The notes under the pieces: generated by a model
What the model was told of the DNA's origin: nothing
Seen by the model: the letters and a program-made list of their open reading frames with translations, nothing else
The model's database searches: none
Translations under genes and position numbers: made by a program
In this document: piece after piece, positions 23,969-43,738 of the stretch
Layout: the number at the start of each line of letters is the position of its first letter
Numbering within the stretch: position 1 is the stretch's first letter
Origin: Phytoseiulus persimilis
Taxonomy: Eukaryota; Arthropoda; Arachnida; Mesostigmata; Phytoseiidae
Assembly: GCA_037576195.1 (NCBI GenBank)
Contig: JAQZDE010000048.1
Span: 1 to 64,000, forward strand
Length of the DNA stretch: 64,000 bases
Reading direction: 5' to 3'

Positions 23969-25174
23969 ATGATGTTGACCCAGTGAAGAGAGAGAAAAGT
24001 GCCTCGATGCCAGAAAACGGCGTCCAACCACGCTCGGCGCGGCCGGCTGGTTGATCATAATCCTGTGCGTGTGTCACCGTTCGAGAGGAAATCGTGGCAA
24101 GAGGTGTGGAAAGATTCCCCGTCCACGGAAATCGTTTGCGAAGCTTTCTTTTCGGTATTCAGAGCAGGCACACATCTAACCGCCTGCGTTGCCCTAGGAG
24201 GCGAGATGTGCCGAGATCCGTAGTCTGTTTCGGAATGATCGTTTCTCCCTGTACGCGAAGCTGGACGGCCCGTACCAGACGACTTCAGGATCTGAGCCAT
24301 GGAATAATGTGCGGCATGTTGAACAGCATGAGATTTAGATCCACCAATCAGAAAGGGCGAATTGTTTCGTGGGAATTGCACGGAGGTCTCCGACGGCTCG
24401 CTGAAGTTCTCGGTTTCGCGGATGAGTGCGGGAGTCGTTCGATGTCGGCCACCAAGCTGTATGCGATCGTTTAACCGGCTTGGGCCGCTGTCGCTGAGGC
24501 TAATAGAGGAACGCTAGCTCCAGGAACGGCTGTGTGGCGATTTTGTCCGAGATGAGCGCCTAGACAGCATTCTAAAGCAATGTGGACTCCCCAAGTCGAT
24601 CAACTCAGAAAACAGGGTCTCGGCTCCGAGACTTGTCTTAATCCCGAAATTTCGAGATTATTTCATTTTGGAGGCTCATTCCCTTCCAAAACCCTCGCCT
24701 TGACCAGACTCCTCGATTCCGTCAAGATAACGGTAGCGAATGACTGGGACGGTTGATTGGAAGCAAATGCTAACTGTCAGTTCAGTTGGCCTTTCCCCGC
24801 GTGTCCGGACGCAACCAACTTAGCGCGCCGTCACAGCTTTGCGGGCCTGAACATGTTCTTCGTAGGCCGTTGCGCGGCCGAGGCTTCTCGTTCATTGCTG
24901 CTTCTGTCGCGGCCATCGCTTAAGAGTGGGTGGCGCGCATTGGCCTTGTCCGTAATTCTCTTGAGATGCTTTCTCCGCCTGGACAAGCGATTGTTCCCCG
25001 ACGAGCGATAGGAAGCCCTCGCGTCGGGTATGGCTCCGCCTTTTCCCTATCCAGCGTTCCCGCTCCTTGGGTTCTTGCTCTCGTGGATCATGACTCAAGC
25101 TTATGGGCGGGCAACTGACTCGCCGCACAATCCACCGGATCTGCTCGAGACCTCTCTCACCTTGCCCTTTCCAC
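23969..25174. other. Gap upstream of the RNR small-subunit gene
   Basis: No recognised genes. Short open frames on both strands have no family resemblance. The last ~150 bp before 25300 probably form the RNR promoter. Confidence 0.4.
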
Positions 25175-25185
25175 GGCGCCAAAAG
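25175..25185. promoter_or_regulatory. E2F-like site upstream of RRM2
   Basis: GGCGCCAAAAG is the complement of CTTTTGGCGCC and fits the E2F consensus TTTSGCGC. It lies about 115 nt upstream of the RNR R2 start codon. S-phase control of R2 genes through E2F is well known in animals; binding here is inferred. Confidence 0.55.
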
Positions 25186-25299
25186 CTGGCCTGAAACGCC
25201 CGTGTGACTGTGCGTCGACTACCAAAAGTTCCATTCAGCATCCTCGCGCGCACTTGTGCGCAATTTCTCGAAAATTCAACAAATCTCGCCTGCCACGAA

Positions 25300-27123
25300 A
25301 TGTCCATCTTGGGAGAAAAAGATCTCAACATAGCGAACAAAGAAAACAACAGAATCAGCCAAAATAGCACTAAGAAAGATGGTAAGTCAAATAATTTACA
25401 TAGAGTAATGTTGGTGTCACTGGAACCCATCCGCGTTTGGAGTACGATTGCAGTAGCGATTCGAGCCGATTTCTCTCCTCCTTGTGCCAGTCGGGAGAAC
25501 AACTGTAGCAGTCAGTGGAGAATCGGTGCGAACATCGCATGACTCTCACAATCGCTAGCAGACAACGACGTAAATTGCGCGCGAAACTCCGCAACTCTAG
25601 AGTTCAACGGATGTACCGAACTTTTGAAGAGTCCGTTCCTCCGAATTCCCCCGCTGGTATCACTGAATACTCCACGGATGTGAAATGCAGAGCTTGGAAA
25701 TGATTGGTGCTATTTGTGGGGCTAGGTCCTGGAACAGTGATTCCAGGAATCTGATTTACGCGCGGCAACTTTTGGCGCCAATCGATGCGTATTCCGAGCG
25801 GATCCCACTCAACGACGAGAGATCTAGCGATCAGACAACGGATGCGTTGTGAACGTGATCTATTCCAGTTTATGCTCGAGATGGTATGATCACGATGCAG
25901 CGGATTGGTCAGGCTGTAAACAACTCGCCCTATTTCAGAGAAGAAGGATCCGCGAGCTGGGAGCAACGAGGTCACAATCAACAAGAAGAATTACGTCGAT
26001 TCAGAACCCCTCCTACGAGAGAACCCCAATCGCTTCGTTCTATTCCCCATTGAGTACCCTGACATTTGGAAAATGTATAAGAAAGCTCAAGCATCGTTCT
26101 GGACGGCGGAAGAAGTCGACCTTGGAAAGGATATGGCTGACTGGCACAAGATGAATCCCCAGGAACAAGAGTTCATCAAGCACATTCTCGCTTTCTTCGC
26201 AGCATCTGACGGAATCGTCAACGAAAATCTCGTCGAAAGGTTCGAGCTGTGTTTGCATTCTCCGCTCTTCTCAATACGTTCCTCTGTCCTTCAATCTGAT
26301 CCTCATGATTTTTGATACTCGAGTACCGTGACCACGAAGACGAGATTCCCAAACTTCCCAAATTGGTCAAACTCTAATATGTGCCGAACTCCACAGGTTC
26401 TCACAGGAAGTACAAGTCACCGAAGCTCGTTGCTTCTACGGTTTCCAAATCATGATGGAGAACGTTCATTCAGAAATGTACTCGCTTCTACTCAACACTT
26501 ACATATCGGATCCCACCGAGAGAGACCATCTATTCCGAGCTATCGAGACAATGCCTTGCATCAAGAAGAAGGCTGATTGGGCGTTGAATTGGATCGGGAA
26601 CCAAAATGCGACCTACGGAGAACGTGTCGTAGCTTTCGCGGCTGTCGAGGGAATATTCTTCAGCGGAGCCTTCGCCTCAATATTCTGGCTCAAGAAGCGC
26701 GGCCTCATGCCGGGTCTGACATTCAGTAACGAACTGATCTCTCGAGACGAAGGTCTCCATACCGATTTCGCTTGCCTCATGTTCAAGCATTTGATTCAGA
26801 AACCCTCAGCGGAACGCATATACCAAATAATCCGCAACGCCGTTGCTATCGAGCAGGAGTTCCTCACGGAAGCTTTACCTTGCGCGATGCTCGGCATGAA
26901 CTGCGACCTCATGAAGCAGTATATCGAGTTCGTCGCCGATCGGTTACTCGTCGAACTCGAGTGTGACAAATTGTGGAATAGCCAAAACCCCTTCGACTTC
27001 ATGGAGCAAATTTCCTTGGAAGGAAAAACTAATTTCTTCGAGAAACGTGTCGGAGAGTACCAAAAGGCGGGGGTTATGGCAAACAAGGAAGATCACGTGT
27101 TCGATATCAATTTCGATTTCTGA
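25300..27123 (+). CDS. RRM2: Ribonucleoside-diphosphate reductase small subunit (R2)
   Basis: Supplies the tyrosyl radical for reduction of ribonucleotides to deoxyribonucleotides. There are three exons: 25300-25381, 25939-26239 and 26397-27123; phases agree and the product is 369 residues. The start exon [16 protein letters not shown] is chosen because it supplies the KEN box (14-16) expected in animal R2, a signal for APC/C-Cdh1 destruction after mitosis, and splices in frame to the conserved [12 protein letters not shown]. Iron ligands and radical site are present: D118 in [10 protein letters not shown], then E149, H152 and Tyr156 in [10 protein letters not shown]. Later blocks [19 protein letters not shown] and [16 protein letters not shown] carry the remaining ligands. 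The C-terminus FDINFDF is the short tail that contacts the large subunit. The KEN box points to the cell-cycle form, not p53R2. Confidence 0.97.
25769..25779. promoter_or_regulatory. Second E2F-like site, in RRM2 intron 1
   Basis: CTTTTGGCGCC is an exact inverted copy of the 11-bp upstream site at 25175-25185, about 590 bp away inside the first intron. It is followed by AAT, so it also reads GCGCCAAT. Confidence 0.45.
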
Positions 27124-27384
27124 TCTCACAAAACCTAGGTCTCGATCATTTCTGACCTTGATTCGATCCAAGCTTGTTCGATCGATTGTATCATTTGTAC
27201 TTTCTTTTTGCAATCTCAGCTGGTAATTTGAGGCATCGGGACCAGTAAAAGCGTTGTATTCTGGTTGACAATTTCTCGTTTTCCTTGATAGCCGTTCACC
27301 TAATTTCGTTCCTTTCTACAATATTATGGAAGGAACGGTCCCCTGGGATTTTCGAAATATTTTATTAAATATATTGTCATCATC

Positions 27385-27390
27385 AATAAA
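27385..27390 (+). terminator. Poly(A) signal, RRM2
   Basis: AATAAA lies about 260 nt after the RRM2 stop, in an A/T-rich stretch. Confidence 0.6.
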
Positions 27391-29894
27391 TAATCACGTT
27401 GACATTGAATAGTCGACTCATAGCAAACAAGTAAGCCAAATGATTTATGAAAAAGTAGCTTCACAATGGAAACAATGCTCTAGGTATGAACAAGAAGTCC
27501 CGCAAGAAGCTGTTGTTATCCTGACTGGGGTTCGAATCCCTCAGAGAATTGGGGGTCATAATGGTCACGACTGCTTGCTTTCGTTTACCCATTTCATCAC
27601 AAATGTTCAAAGTGATTTGAAGTGGTGGTGATCATGGCTCTTCGCGGTGCTTATGGTATGGTCAGCTGTATATCGTTCTACTAGTGAGGCTGGCGTCCTT
27701 GTTGCTCATTGTCCTGTTTGGTGTCATGGTTTCAGTCCTCTTGGGGAAAGCGAGGATGAACGGATCGAAAACTATCGACTTATCATTCTCTGAACATGCC
27801 AGGACTAGATGATCCCTATTGAGTGGTGAGATTTCAAATCATGACTAGAAGACATTGTGAACGGCTCTCCGCAGACCCGTCTGGGCATAAATGCTGCTTG
27901 CGTAAGGTTGTCGATCGTTTGCTGGCTCGACCTGTGTCTCGGGTCAGCCTGTTCAATCTGTTTAATTGAACAGAGCTTGACGTTACCTTTTACTTGTTCG
28001 AGTTGAATCTGTTCCTCGAGATTCGATTTTGACCCGACTCGCGAGCGGCTCCGACAATGATATCTCTACGAGTTGTTTCATCTGAATCATAGTCGTTCTC
28101 GGCTCATCCATGCCCCGAACGACTTGTCTTGATGTTTCTAACGAAGTTTCTCGATGTTTGGGACTAATCCGTCACGATCTGAATCGATATCATAATTTTC
28201 TCTTTGATCTGACATCGGACAGAAGAAAATGCGTCCGAGTGCTCGCCGGGAGTTCGTTTCGACTGGAAGAGGCAGAACATTTGCACATGATGAGTACCGC
28301 GAGCCGACATCCTTATTGTACAAAACTCACTGATCTCGATCATCCCATCCAAGTGAGCGAAATCAGCGGGTTTTGTGCCCTCCGACTTCGAAAATGCTTC
28401 GAGTGAGCGACTCCCTGAACCATCAAGCGACCGGTATGTTTTCACGAAATGAGGGCTGAACGCAGCCGATGATATCCACGCTCGCGAAATCCCTGCCACG
28501 TACTGGAGTGAACGAGCCATTGGATTATCGGTTCGCGAAACGTTAATCTCTCCCTTCCAATGTGATGATGATAGCTCCGAAAATTGTGGAAAGGTCATCA
28601 TTCTTCGCAGGACGTTTTGTCAATTTCATCGGACTGATGCTCGAAAAGAGGGTTTCTGACGCTTCTCAGAACACAGGTCGGAGCAACAATGGAGGGAAAA
28701 TCAGCCTTACTCAACATCAGGCCGGATGATATCCACAGAGCTAATGAAACGTAGACAGCGATTTATCTTCTGATTCCGGAGCAATGTTCTCGCGCGTGAG
28801 TAATCAGACCGAAGACCCGCCACCGTTATCCATGGGAGCGTTTCGAACATTGCGGAGGCTCGAAAGCGCTCGGAATTATCAGGCCTCTTTTCTGGCAGCA
28901 ACTCGAACTTCGGTATCAGCGCGACAAGCAGATAGCAGAGGTTAAACCTTAAGTTTCCTTCGGAGGACCCGAGTATAATTATTATCGGTCGCTGAAACTC
29001 TAGGTCGAGCATGCTGAAGGATCGTCAACGATTGAGGTTTATCTCCGATGCTGCTAGCTTGAATCTCGACAAAACATAACTAGCAGTCAATCGAGAAGGA
29101 TAATATTGACGGCACTCTTATTTCGGCTTGAACGTCGAAAGTGGATCTCTTGCACAGGTCGGAGAAAATGTTTTATGAGCCAGCGAAAAATGTTCTCAGA
29201 ATCCATTTCATCGAAGCCACAAGTTGGGACTCGGTATTATCCTGTGACGAGTGCCTTGAAACTGATATCATAGTATGATGACCGTAGTGCTGGCGATCGT
29301 GAAAGATGCTCCCAAGATGGAAACTTTAGAACGAATGTGCTCGTTTGCTTGCTTGCTTGCTGCTTTAGATACAAACTGTAGAAAAAGGTGAACAGGAGGC
29401 GACGTGATCGCCCAAGCGGAGGGGAAGAGACTATGTACAGAAACCTTTGGTTCGTCCCATGACATGAAAGTTCTACCATCGGAAGTCATCAATCGCTCCA
29501 GCTACCTAGGAAGCTACTCAGTTCGACGCAGTTTTCCTTCTTCCGCTTCCTCCCTCTGCCGGAAATCATAGCCTCAAATCATTCGGTCTGACATGAACGC
29601 GAACTATACTTGTGACTCCGTATGAAGAGATGAATGGATTTGTGGTTTCACAATCAGACACACCCTCCGCTTTCAGGTTCGCGTTGGTGTTCTCATTTCC
29701 GATCTCGGCTGAATCCTAACACAGAGCATTCGCACTATGAAATCGGAGTTAATTCCTCCTACCTAACTGCCAAAACAACTTTTAAAACCACATTTTTGCA
29801 TCGCATCGCTTTTCTCTGAAAGGAAGAGTTACAGTCACCTTCTTATTTCTGGCCGACCTCGCTCCGTCTTCCGCTCGTTCATCCTTCCACGTTT
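27391..29894. other. Gap between convergent RRM2 and DNAJC16
   Basis: About 2.5 kb without a recognised gene. A 145-codon minus-strand frame at 28164-28601 has no known motif. A GGGGTTCGAATCCC string near 27530 resembles a tRNA B box, but no cloverleaf can be folded around it. Confidence 0.4.
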
Positions 29895-32800
29895 TCACTT
29901 CATGCACTCAGGCCAGTACTGAATGTAGTACCGCCGAGTAGTTCCATCGAACAGCTTGTCTAGCCAGGAGGAAAGCCCGTCTAAGAGGTGCTCTTCGAAT
30001 AAAATTGAGCCGTAAAGGTCACTACTGGAAGTGGCACCTCCTACACTGCTGCCTCCTCGGGATCTGTCCGTCGCTTTTATCAATCGGCCACTTTCCACGT
30101 CTGATTCGACCTCCGAGTCAGAGGAGTCGAACCCTAGAAAAGATCCAGGCGGGTGATGCAGGTGTTGGGGCAGTGCTGACGTGCCCCGTCTCTCCCGATC
30201 ACGCTCTCGATCCCTCCGAGGTTCTTCCTCGCGGTGCTTGGCGTGATATACACAAAAGTACTTTCGGTGGCCGTTCAGAGACAGTACGGTCCCGATACAG
30301 TTCTTTGGGTTGATATTCAGTGGTCGATGGGAAGACTCCCCGAGCGTCTGGAGCAGGAGTCTGCGATACCATTCCAGATTCTTCTCGAGCATCATGAACG
30401 CGAACATCAGAGTCTTGTTTTTCCGGTACGGAAAAACTGCTTTGAAAAACTGCGGCAGCAATTTGGGCTTCGACTCTGCGTCCACGAGCAGGACGATGGT
30501 CCGACATCCCGGCTTTAACAGTCGGACTAGACCGTTGTATGTTTCGCCTCTCAGTTCGTGAATGCTCAGCTTGCATTCGTTTCGAGGCTTGCTCGAGCCG
30601 GGCACCTCCTTTCCCTGCCTTCGTATTTTCATTTCTTCCAGCTGCACTAGGTACGACATACAGTAACCGATCAGCACGATAAACACGAAGGAAGCGACAA
30701 CCGATATGACCGGCAACACCTGATACTTGGTCACATTGTCTTTGAGGGCATCTGCCATCAGGGCGAGTCGTTTCAGGATGCGGGTGACCAAGGACTGCGC
30801 GTTTTCGTCGGTGACCGTGCGCAGGCGTGCCTTGCCGCAAGCCAAACCCTCGGTTGTGTGGAGGAGTCTCGCGAGAACCACGCTGAGCTCTTCTTTGCTC
30901 GCGTTCATCTGGGTCGCGTCTCCAGTCCACGGTTTCGAGATCCATTGGTACTCCACCAATTGGTCGTTTCGTCGCCAGATTATGACGAAGTGCTCCGAAG
31001 GTTCCGTCGGGACGCCGTTCCCGCCGCGCAAACCCTCGATGAACTCGTTCTGCTTGTCCTTCTGCATGTACATGAATGACACGCGTTCCTTCCATTGTGG
31101 ACTGAGGCCTTTGATGTAGAGACGGAGCTGGGATCGGCGCTCTTCGCTCAGACTGTTCGTGTGCGGTACCGTGACCCAAATGACACAGAGACGACGCCGG
31201 TTGATCTTCTGAGAGGCTTCGTTTGGACAGAGTTGATTGAAGACGGGTTGCGAACTGACGCGAGGTAGGATCAAGAACTTGTTGGCGTTGATGGCGTCAT
31301 GCAATGTCTGAGTCGACAGTTCAGGCATGGAGACCGTGGCGAATGGTGAGCTGGAGTACTCATTGAAAAGCAGAAGTGTCTCTTTCTTTGGCAGCACGTT
31401 GTATTTCCGTCGTATGCTCTCCGCTTGTTTGTTCTCGATGCAGACGAAACCAAAGTGGACATAGTCGCGGAACTTGAAGGCGGCGAGCATGTAGCGTAGC
31501 TTGATCTGCTTCGTCTGAGAGAAAAATATTGCTCGCACCTTGTCGTCGGTCTTCCACGCTGACAGAAATGTGGGCACTTGGTTTTTCTCCTCCAAGCGTT
31601 CGATAATTTTCAGTTCGAATGTTTTCCTCACGAAATTGATAACATTGGTCAGCGAGAGGTGCTCTTCACCGAATGGCACTGCGCGTCCTGCGATCACTGC
31701 CACAATGTATGGCAGATCTGTGATGCTCAATTTGCGGCGGATTTCCTCTTCGTGTTCCGCGTGAACCGCTCCGAACTCGATACCTATTGGTTCCAACTCC
31801 TGCAACAGGATTCGCAGACATCAGTATTTTCACTTAGTTTGTATCAGGGAGGAGAACCATCGGAGGATAAGGCGTTTCGGTCAGCGATAAAATTTCCGGT
31901 CGGCGAAAATCACTGCAGAAGTCAGCCGGTCGATGGAAAGCGAGGCTCCTCGGAGAAGTTGAGCCAACTCACCTGTTGTATACGATGCCAGAGCGGCGCG
32001 GCCTGCAGACATGGTGAGCAGTGGTCACTGTAGAACATGAGTAACCACAGTCGACTGTGCGAGTCTGGTAGAACGCGGTTCTCGTATGACTTCGTGGTGA
32101 TCGTCATGTTATGATAGATGGCCAGCAGCGGCCTCTCCGCTCCATACATTGGTTCGAACGGATCAAAATCATACCTGCGACGAGGTTCCCGGTTTATAGA
32201 TCTATTTCGTGAATTCGAAGCAATTACGACGCAGACTGTACGTTTTCGTATGAATCCGCACCAGCTAGATGCTTACCGATGGATGTACTCTGCTCGCCTG
32301 CGGCGGAAGTTTGGCGTGTCTTCCGTCCATCCATGTCTATCGAATTCTCTTCTCCTCTGAGGGTCCATCAACAACTCGTAAGACTGTTTGATTTCTATGA
32401 AACGTTCTTGGGCGGAACTGTCGTCCTTCTTCTTGTCCGGGTGCCTGCGGAAAAAAGGGCGAGACATCTGAGTCTTGGGGAATTGCTGATTCGGAAAACG
32501 CTCTCCCTTGAGAGTAGTAGCCCAGCGAAATGGAACAGGGAGCAGTACGTAGATGAATCGATGTCCTAGCGTACTGGGGATCTGGCGAACTTTTCCACGC
32601 GTCGGAAAGATAGACAAGGCGACCGGATATGCTTCCAATAGAGGACTATCGAGGATGTCAAAATTCGCGCCGATCTCCGAGAATCCGGAGAAAATCCCCA
32701 CGCATCGACGAGGATGAGCATGAATCAGGGAACGCTAATTTTAACAATGACAAGTCGTCGCGCTCAATAGGGCAATCAGATGTATCATTCATTCGGAAAT

Positions 32801-33606
32801 CCATGAATTCGGATCGATTGGCTCGATTGAGTACAAGCCCTTGACCCATGTATAACAATCACATCAAGTCAGCCAGGGCTGGAATCTGTGTTTCTTGTGG
32901 GCCGGAATACAGTGTGTTCTCGGACAGCTGACGAAGAGGTCTGGCACCTTCTATTATTACGCTCAGCTCGGCGCGAAGTGAAAGCTAAATATAGAAAAGA
33001 ACTCCCCGTTGTCTTACTGACTTTCTTCCGCCAAGAAAGCCCCTCTCCGTTCGGCGGAAAGACCGCTGCGGAATACTCCTGATCTGTCGATAGAGCAGGA
33101 TATCTAGACCGAATAGCGCTCTAAATGAATAAACGCCGTTCTCCGTAACGCTTCAAGAACGGTCAGAAAAAATCGCTTTTCTCTGCAAACTCGTCCTTCC
33201 ACTCTCGTCGCTTCTTCGATGACTGGCTTCCGTGATGAGAGCGGGCTCTCACTCAAGGACTTGCAGCTGGAACTTCTATGAGACAGAGAGCACAGGCTGC
33301 GCGGGACGTAGTCGGAAGCGCGCTGCCGAAAGAGCATCTCAGCTCCATGGGGAGAATTATGCATCCTCATATCCTAATGCGATCCAGAAAGCTGCGCGAA
33401 GACGCATCCTTAATTCCTCGATGAATTGAGCGCCGTTTCCAAACCGAAATCATCACTCACCATTCTTTCACCAGATCTTTGTATGCCTGGCGAATATCGT
33501 TCGGAGAGGCGCTCCGAGGGACATTCAATATCCTGTAGGGATCCCCCAACAGGCCTGTGGCCCACTGGAAGCATGCGATGATCACTATCACGCCGGCCGC
33601 CCTCAT
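29895..33606 (-). CDS. DNAJC16: DnaJ homolog subfamily C member 16 (ER J-domain/thioredoxin-fold protein)
   Basis: A membrane co-chaperone with a lumenal J domain followed by thioredoxin-like folds. There are four exons: 33606-33461, 32444-32277, 32174-31973 and 31799-29895; phases agree and the product is 806 residues (human 782). The N-terminus MRAAGVIVIIACFQWATG is a signal peptide. The J domain runs from DPYRILNVPRSASPNDIRQAY and, across intron 1, WHPDKKKDD; HPD is at 50-52 and intact. A thioredoxin-type CSPC lies at 157-160 (FYSDHCSPC), where the human protein has CFSC. A single membrane span (ISVVASFVFIVLIGYCMSYL) is near residues 533-557. The end DGTTRRYYIQYWPE matches the family's C-terminal RFYIPSWPE block. 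The long last exon of 1.9 kb lacks introns. Its start lies 1,076 bp from that of OGT, in divergent orientation. Confidence 0.93.
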
Positions 33607-34681
33607 ATTCCTCCTCGAAAGAAGGAGGAATACTTTTGTTCGGTTCTAGATCTAGTAGTGGGGCGAGAGGCAGTGAATCTGTTAGCTCAGTCCATGTCTC
33701 TGGGGTCGCAGCTCACTTCACCACATCACGCAATCTGACCTCAAACTTCAGTCCTGCCACGATGGAGGACCACCTCTCTGGGGGCGCCGGTCGCTCCTGA
33801 GGGTCTCAACTCCGTGAGAACTCTACGAGTCCATTTTGGCGAGCAAGGAGATCGAATCATAGAGAGATTCTACAGTGGCTGCGCCTGAGGTTCGAGAACC
33901 CGGAAACGGTGGGAACGAGTCTTACTACATTCCAATGCTGGGGCGAAAGTTTGGACGGGTGTTAGCTGAAACTTTCTCGCCCGTCAGCGTTGTGAGACTT
34001 GCAAGCATGAAACCGAATCAGGAAAGTGTCTCCAGAATGTTCACGTATATCCACCACCTGGGGTCAAGCAGGCTTCCGGGTGAAGCTGGACCTTCAGATG
34101 AGGAATGACTTCAGAGTAAACTGAACTTCCAGGAGCTATTCAACAAAGTTCTGCTGGGATCTTCCCGTTCGACCCCACTGCACATCGAGGCTTGAAAACG
34201 ACGAACAATTCTGATAGACTCGGTTTTCTTCGAATTCCTCCCCTCTCCAGTGCTCTCAGTTCCGCAGACGACCTCACGAGAGCAGACGACACGCGTGATA
34301 ACCTGCGTTGTTGTGTTGCTGCAGCTCCCCAGGAGACACTGCAGCGAATGCTTGATCTGCTTCATGGTGGTGCATCCTTTGTCTCATAGGGAATGTCTTC
34401 GTTGACTCAAGAGTCCCTGAATGGTAACTAGATGAAGGCGAGAATATCGTAGGCAGTTCACCTGGCGGAAACTTGATGCAGCTCTCACCATTTCGAGGAG
34501 GACGCTGTGTACCTCGCGTTCGGACGCTGTTAGGAAGCGTCCGTAGGCCAAGGAGCATTCAACTGTGCAAAGGACGCTCATAGCTTGTGCAGCTGCGTGG
34601 CGTACGGTTCGAGTCGGACTAAGGCGGTGCCTTCCTTTTACAGCGCAGCTGGCGAACGGCCACAAACGCAGCCGATCCGAG
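33607..34681. promoter_or_regulatory. Shared divergent upstream region of DNAJC16 and OGT
   Basis: The start codons of DNAJC16 (33606, -) and OGT (34682, +) face away from each other across 1,075 bp. No coding exon is recognised here; a 77-codon open frame at 33875-34108 matches nothing I know. Promoters and 5' UTRs of both genes must lie here or in upstream exons hidden in it. Confidence 0.45.
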
Positions 34682-41475
<6,794 letters not shown>

Positions 41476-41929
41476 AGGAACTTCGGGTTTTGTCACAGTG
41501 GGCCGCACTCTCGGGAAGAATCATCGCCTTTAGTAATGGCGCACGCTCGCGGAGTCGCGTGCTGTGGAATTCTTTTAAATTCTCCATCTCTGAGAACTCG
41601 ACTGAAATTTCTCGTTGAAGCTACTTTCAAGCTCTCACCTCGGCGGCCTCCATCGAGTCCGAGGTGTTAAAACCAGGGAAGAGAGTTCAATCAGGCGTGG
41701 TCATTTGAATCTGCATTCCGCTTGGAGGAAGCTTACACATCCCTTGAAGTGAATATGCTATATGGTTTTCGACTTATTTCGACGTAGGAGATCGAGCGCA
41801 TTTCGAAGTCATTATTGTTAAAACGATGAGTCGACTATGCGACTCATTCACACTGCACAGTGGAATGAACCAACCACGAGAGCAACGATGACGCGAGTCT
41901 TTGACTTTTCTTTGTACTCATAATCCTTC

Positions 41930-41935
41930 AATAAA
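41930..41935 (+). terminator. Poly(A) signal, OGT
   Basis: AATAAA lies about 455 nt beyond the OGT stop, in the sequence CTTCAATAAATTTTG. Confidence 0.5.
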
Positions 41936-43738
41936 TTTTGTAAATATTCAAGACCTAACTGGGCAACTCTCATTGCTCTACACCGGACACATTGGAGAAA
42001 ACGCTACTCCAAAGCGGTAGGCCTATTCAAAGTTCCTCTTTTTCATGGAATCATTGAAAGGAAGATCTGCGAGAGATGCGGGGATATATTCCCTATGAGT
42101 CGGCCAGCCATGGAGCCCGAGGTTCTCCTTCAGACCGAGTGCATGTACAGGGAGAGCGGGGGCACTGCAAAACTGTTGCCGTTGATTCAGAGTTCGAGGA
42201 TGGCGCAGAGCTTTTCGGAACTTCCCGGTCTCCTTCCCCTCCAAGCGAATGGAAAGGTCTCACGCTGTAAATTTGAGAGTAACCGTGATTTTTTTTCCAC
42301 AATTTAGGGTTCTGAGAACACGAAGAGCTTCACAGCTAGACTTCGGGAAAGAACTAACGAGGGACCTACCAGAAGTGTCCGGCGGGATTCGGAAAGCTCC
42401 GTAAGGGATTGATAGAGGGCCCCGGGGCATGAACCAGAACACTTCTTTTCGGGCGAGTGGTTCTGTCTTGATGATTCCGATCGCGGAAAGCTCGACGGCA
42501 TGGGGCTCCTGCCCATGCTGAAGGCCTATCCAAGCTTCATACGAGATTCTAGGTAAATCAAGCCAAGACAGGCCTACCCGCAATCGATCGTTGTTCCATG
42601 AAAAGGAATGCTCAGATTTTGGTTTCACCGGCATTCGTGTGCCTCCATGCCTATAGAAGCCTCAGAATCATTCGTGAACTCGAAGTTTCGTTCTTTATTG
42701 ATAGCCACTGATCTCTTGCTAGAGATCTGAGAGCTTCGGTTTCGCATTCTCTGTCCACATTTGAATGGAGGGCCCGGAAACCTTAAGTAGGGCTCATGCA
42801 AAGCGGAGCCAGCGAATGATCCAGAGGAGGTTTCAATGGATTGCTCCTGGAATCGCCCCCTCGAGATGAGAAGAGAAACACCGCAGAACGAGCGGTAGTT
42901 CGTAGTACCACCATTCCAGAGTTTACATCGAGGCGAGCATGTTTCACAGTCAAATCGAGAGTTCCTCAGATGGTATTCTCAGATGACCCAGATAACAAAT
43001 ATAGGAGAACAGGGGTTGGGGCTCCTCCTTGGCTCGGTAAACTAGTAAACAGAAGGTCTGAGTGAATAGGAAGGGAGCGGATCGGCGAATCTTTCCCGGC
43101 GATTCGAAGCTCTATTGATACAACGAGCTCCCTTGATGGGACATAGCTCCCGCACACATCAAGATGACAACTCCGGGACTTGGAAGGAGTGCGTAATGCG
43201 ATCGAACTCAAGGGTAACGCAGGAAGGCGTATACTCTAACGGTCCCCTTAAATAATGCGTTCATTGGGTACTTTTTGAGCGCTTGTGGCCGCCTCCCGCT
43301 CCAAAGGCTGCTTCACCACGATGGAAGCGATCTAACAGAGATCACCTCATCATTCATAAACAGCTGACTTTCCGACTGCCCCCGGGGAAAAACATCGACA
43401 ACTGTTCTCTGAGCAGCTGTCATTCAGCTATCATCGATTTCTTTGTGTTCCGGATTGTGAAACTCACCGCACAACGAATACTAGTGAGTTTCCTTTATTC
43501 GATCAGAGCGGGAGCCCGAATGTTTCAACTCGGTCGGCGAATTTCGTCGCTTTCGCATTCTCTCACGGATCATGGAAATTCGGAGATACAATAGAGGATC
43601 GTTCGTCTCAGGTGGAAAAAGATCTTCCGAGGATTCTAGACATCCGTTCCCTCTGACGTTTGCGGTGGGACCAAGCGTCTCTCGTGATTCAGCAGTGAGC
43701 TAAATTGGAATTGGTGTAACGTTACAGACAAAACTGAA
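41936..43738. other. Gap between OGT and VPS51
   Basis: About 1.8 kb with no recognised gene. The largest open frame (minus, 42260-42634) matches nothing I know. The VPS51 promoter and 5' UTR probably lie at its right end. Confidence 0.4.

Noticed and set aside
23618-24058. Treating the copy D array as a CRISPR array or a real 146-residue gene
   Set aside because: Units are contiguous 45-bp tandem repeats without spacers, in a eukaryotic genome; there is no start context, splice signal or known domain to support a gene.
27480-27560. Possible tRNA gene (GGGGTTCGAATCCC resembles a B box)
   Set aside because: No acceptor stem, D arm or anticodon arm can be paired at the expected upstream spacing; it is probably a chance B-box-like string.
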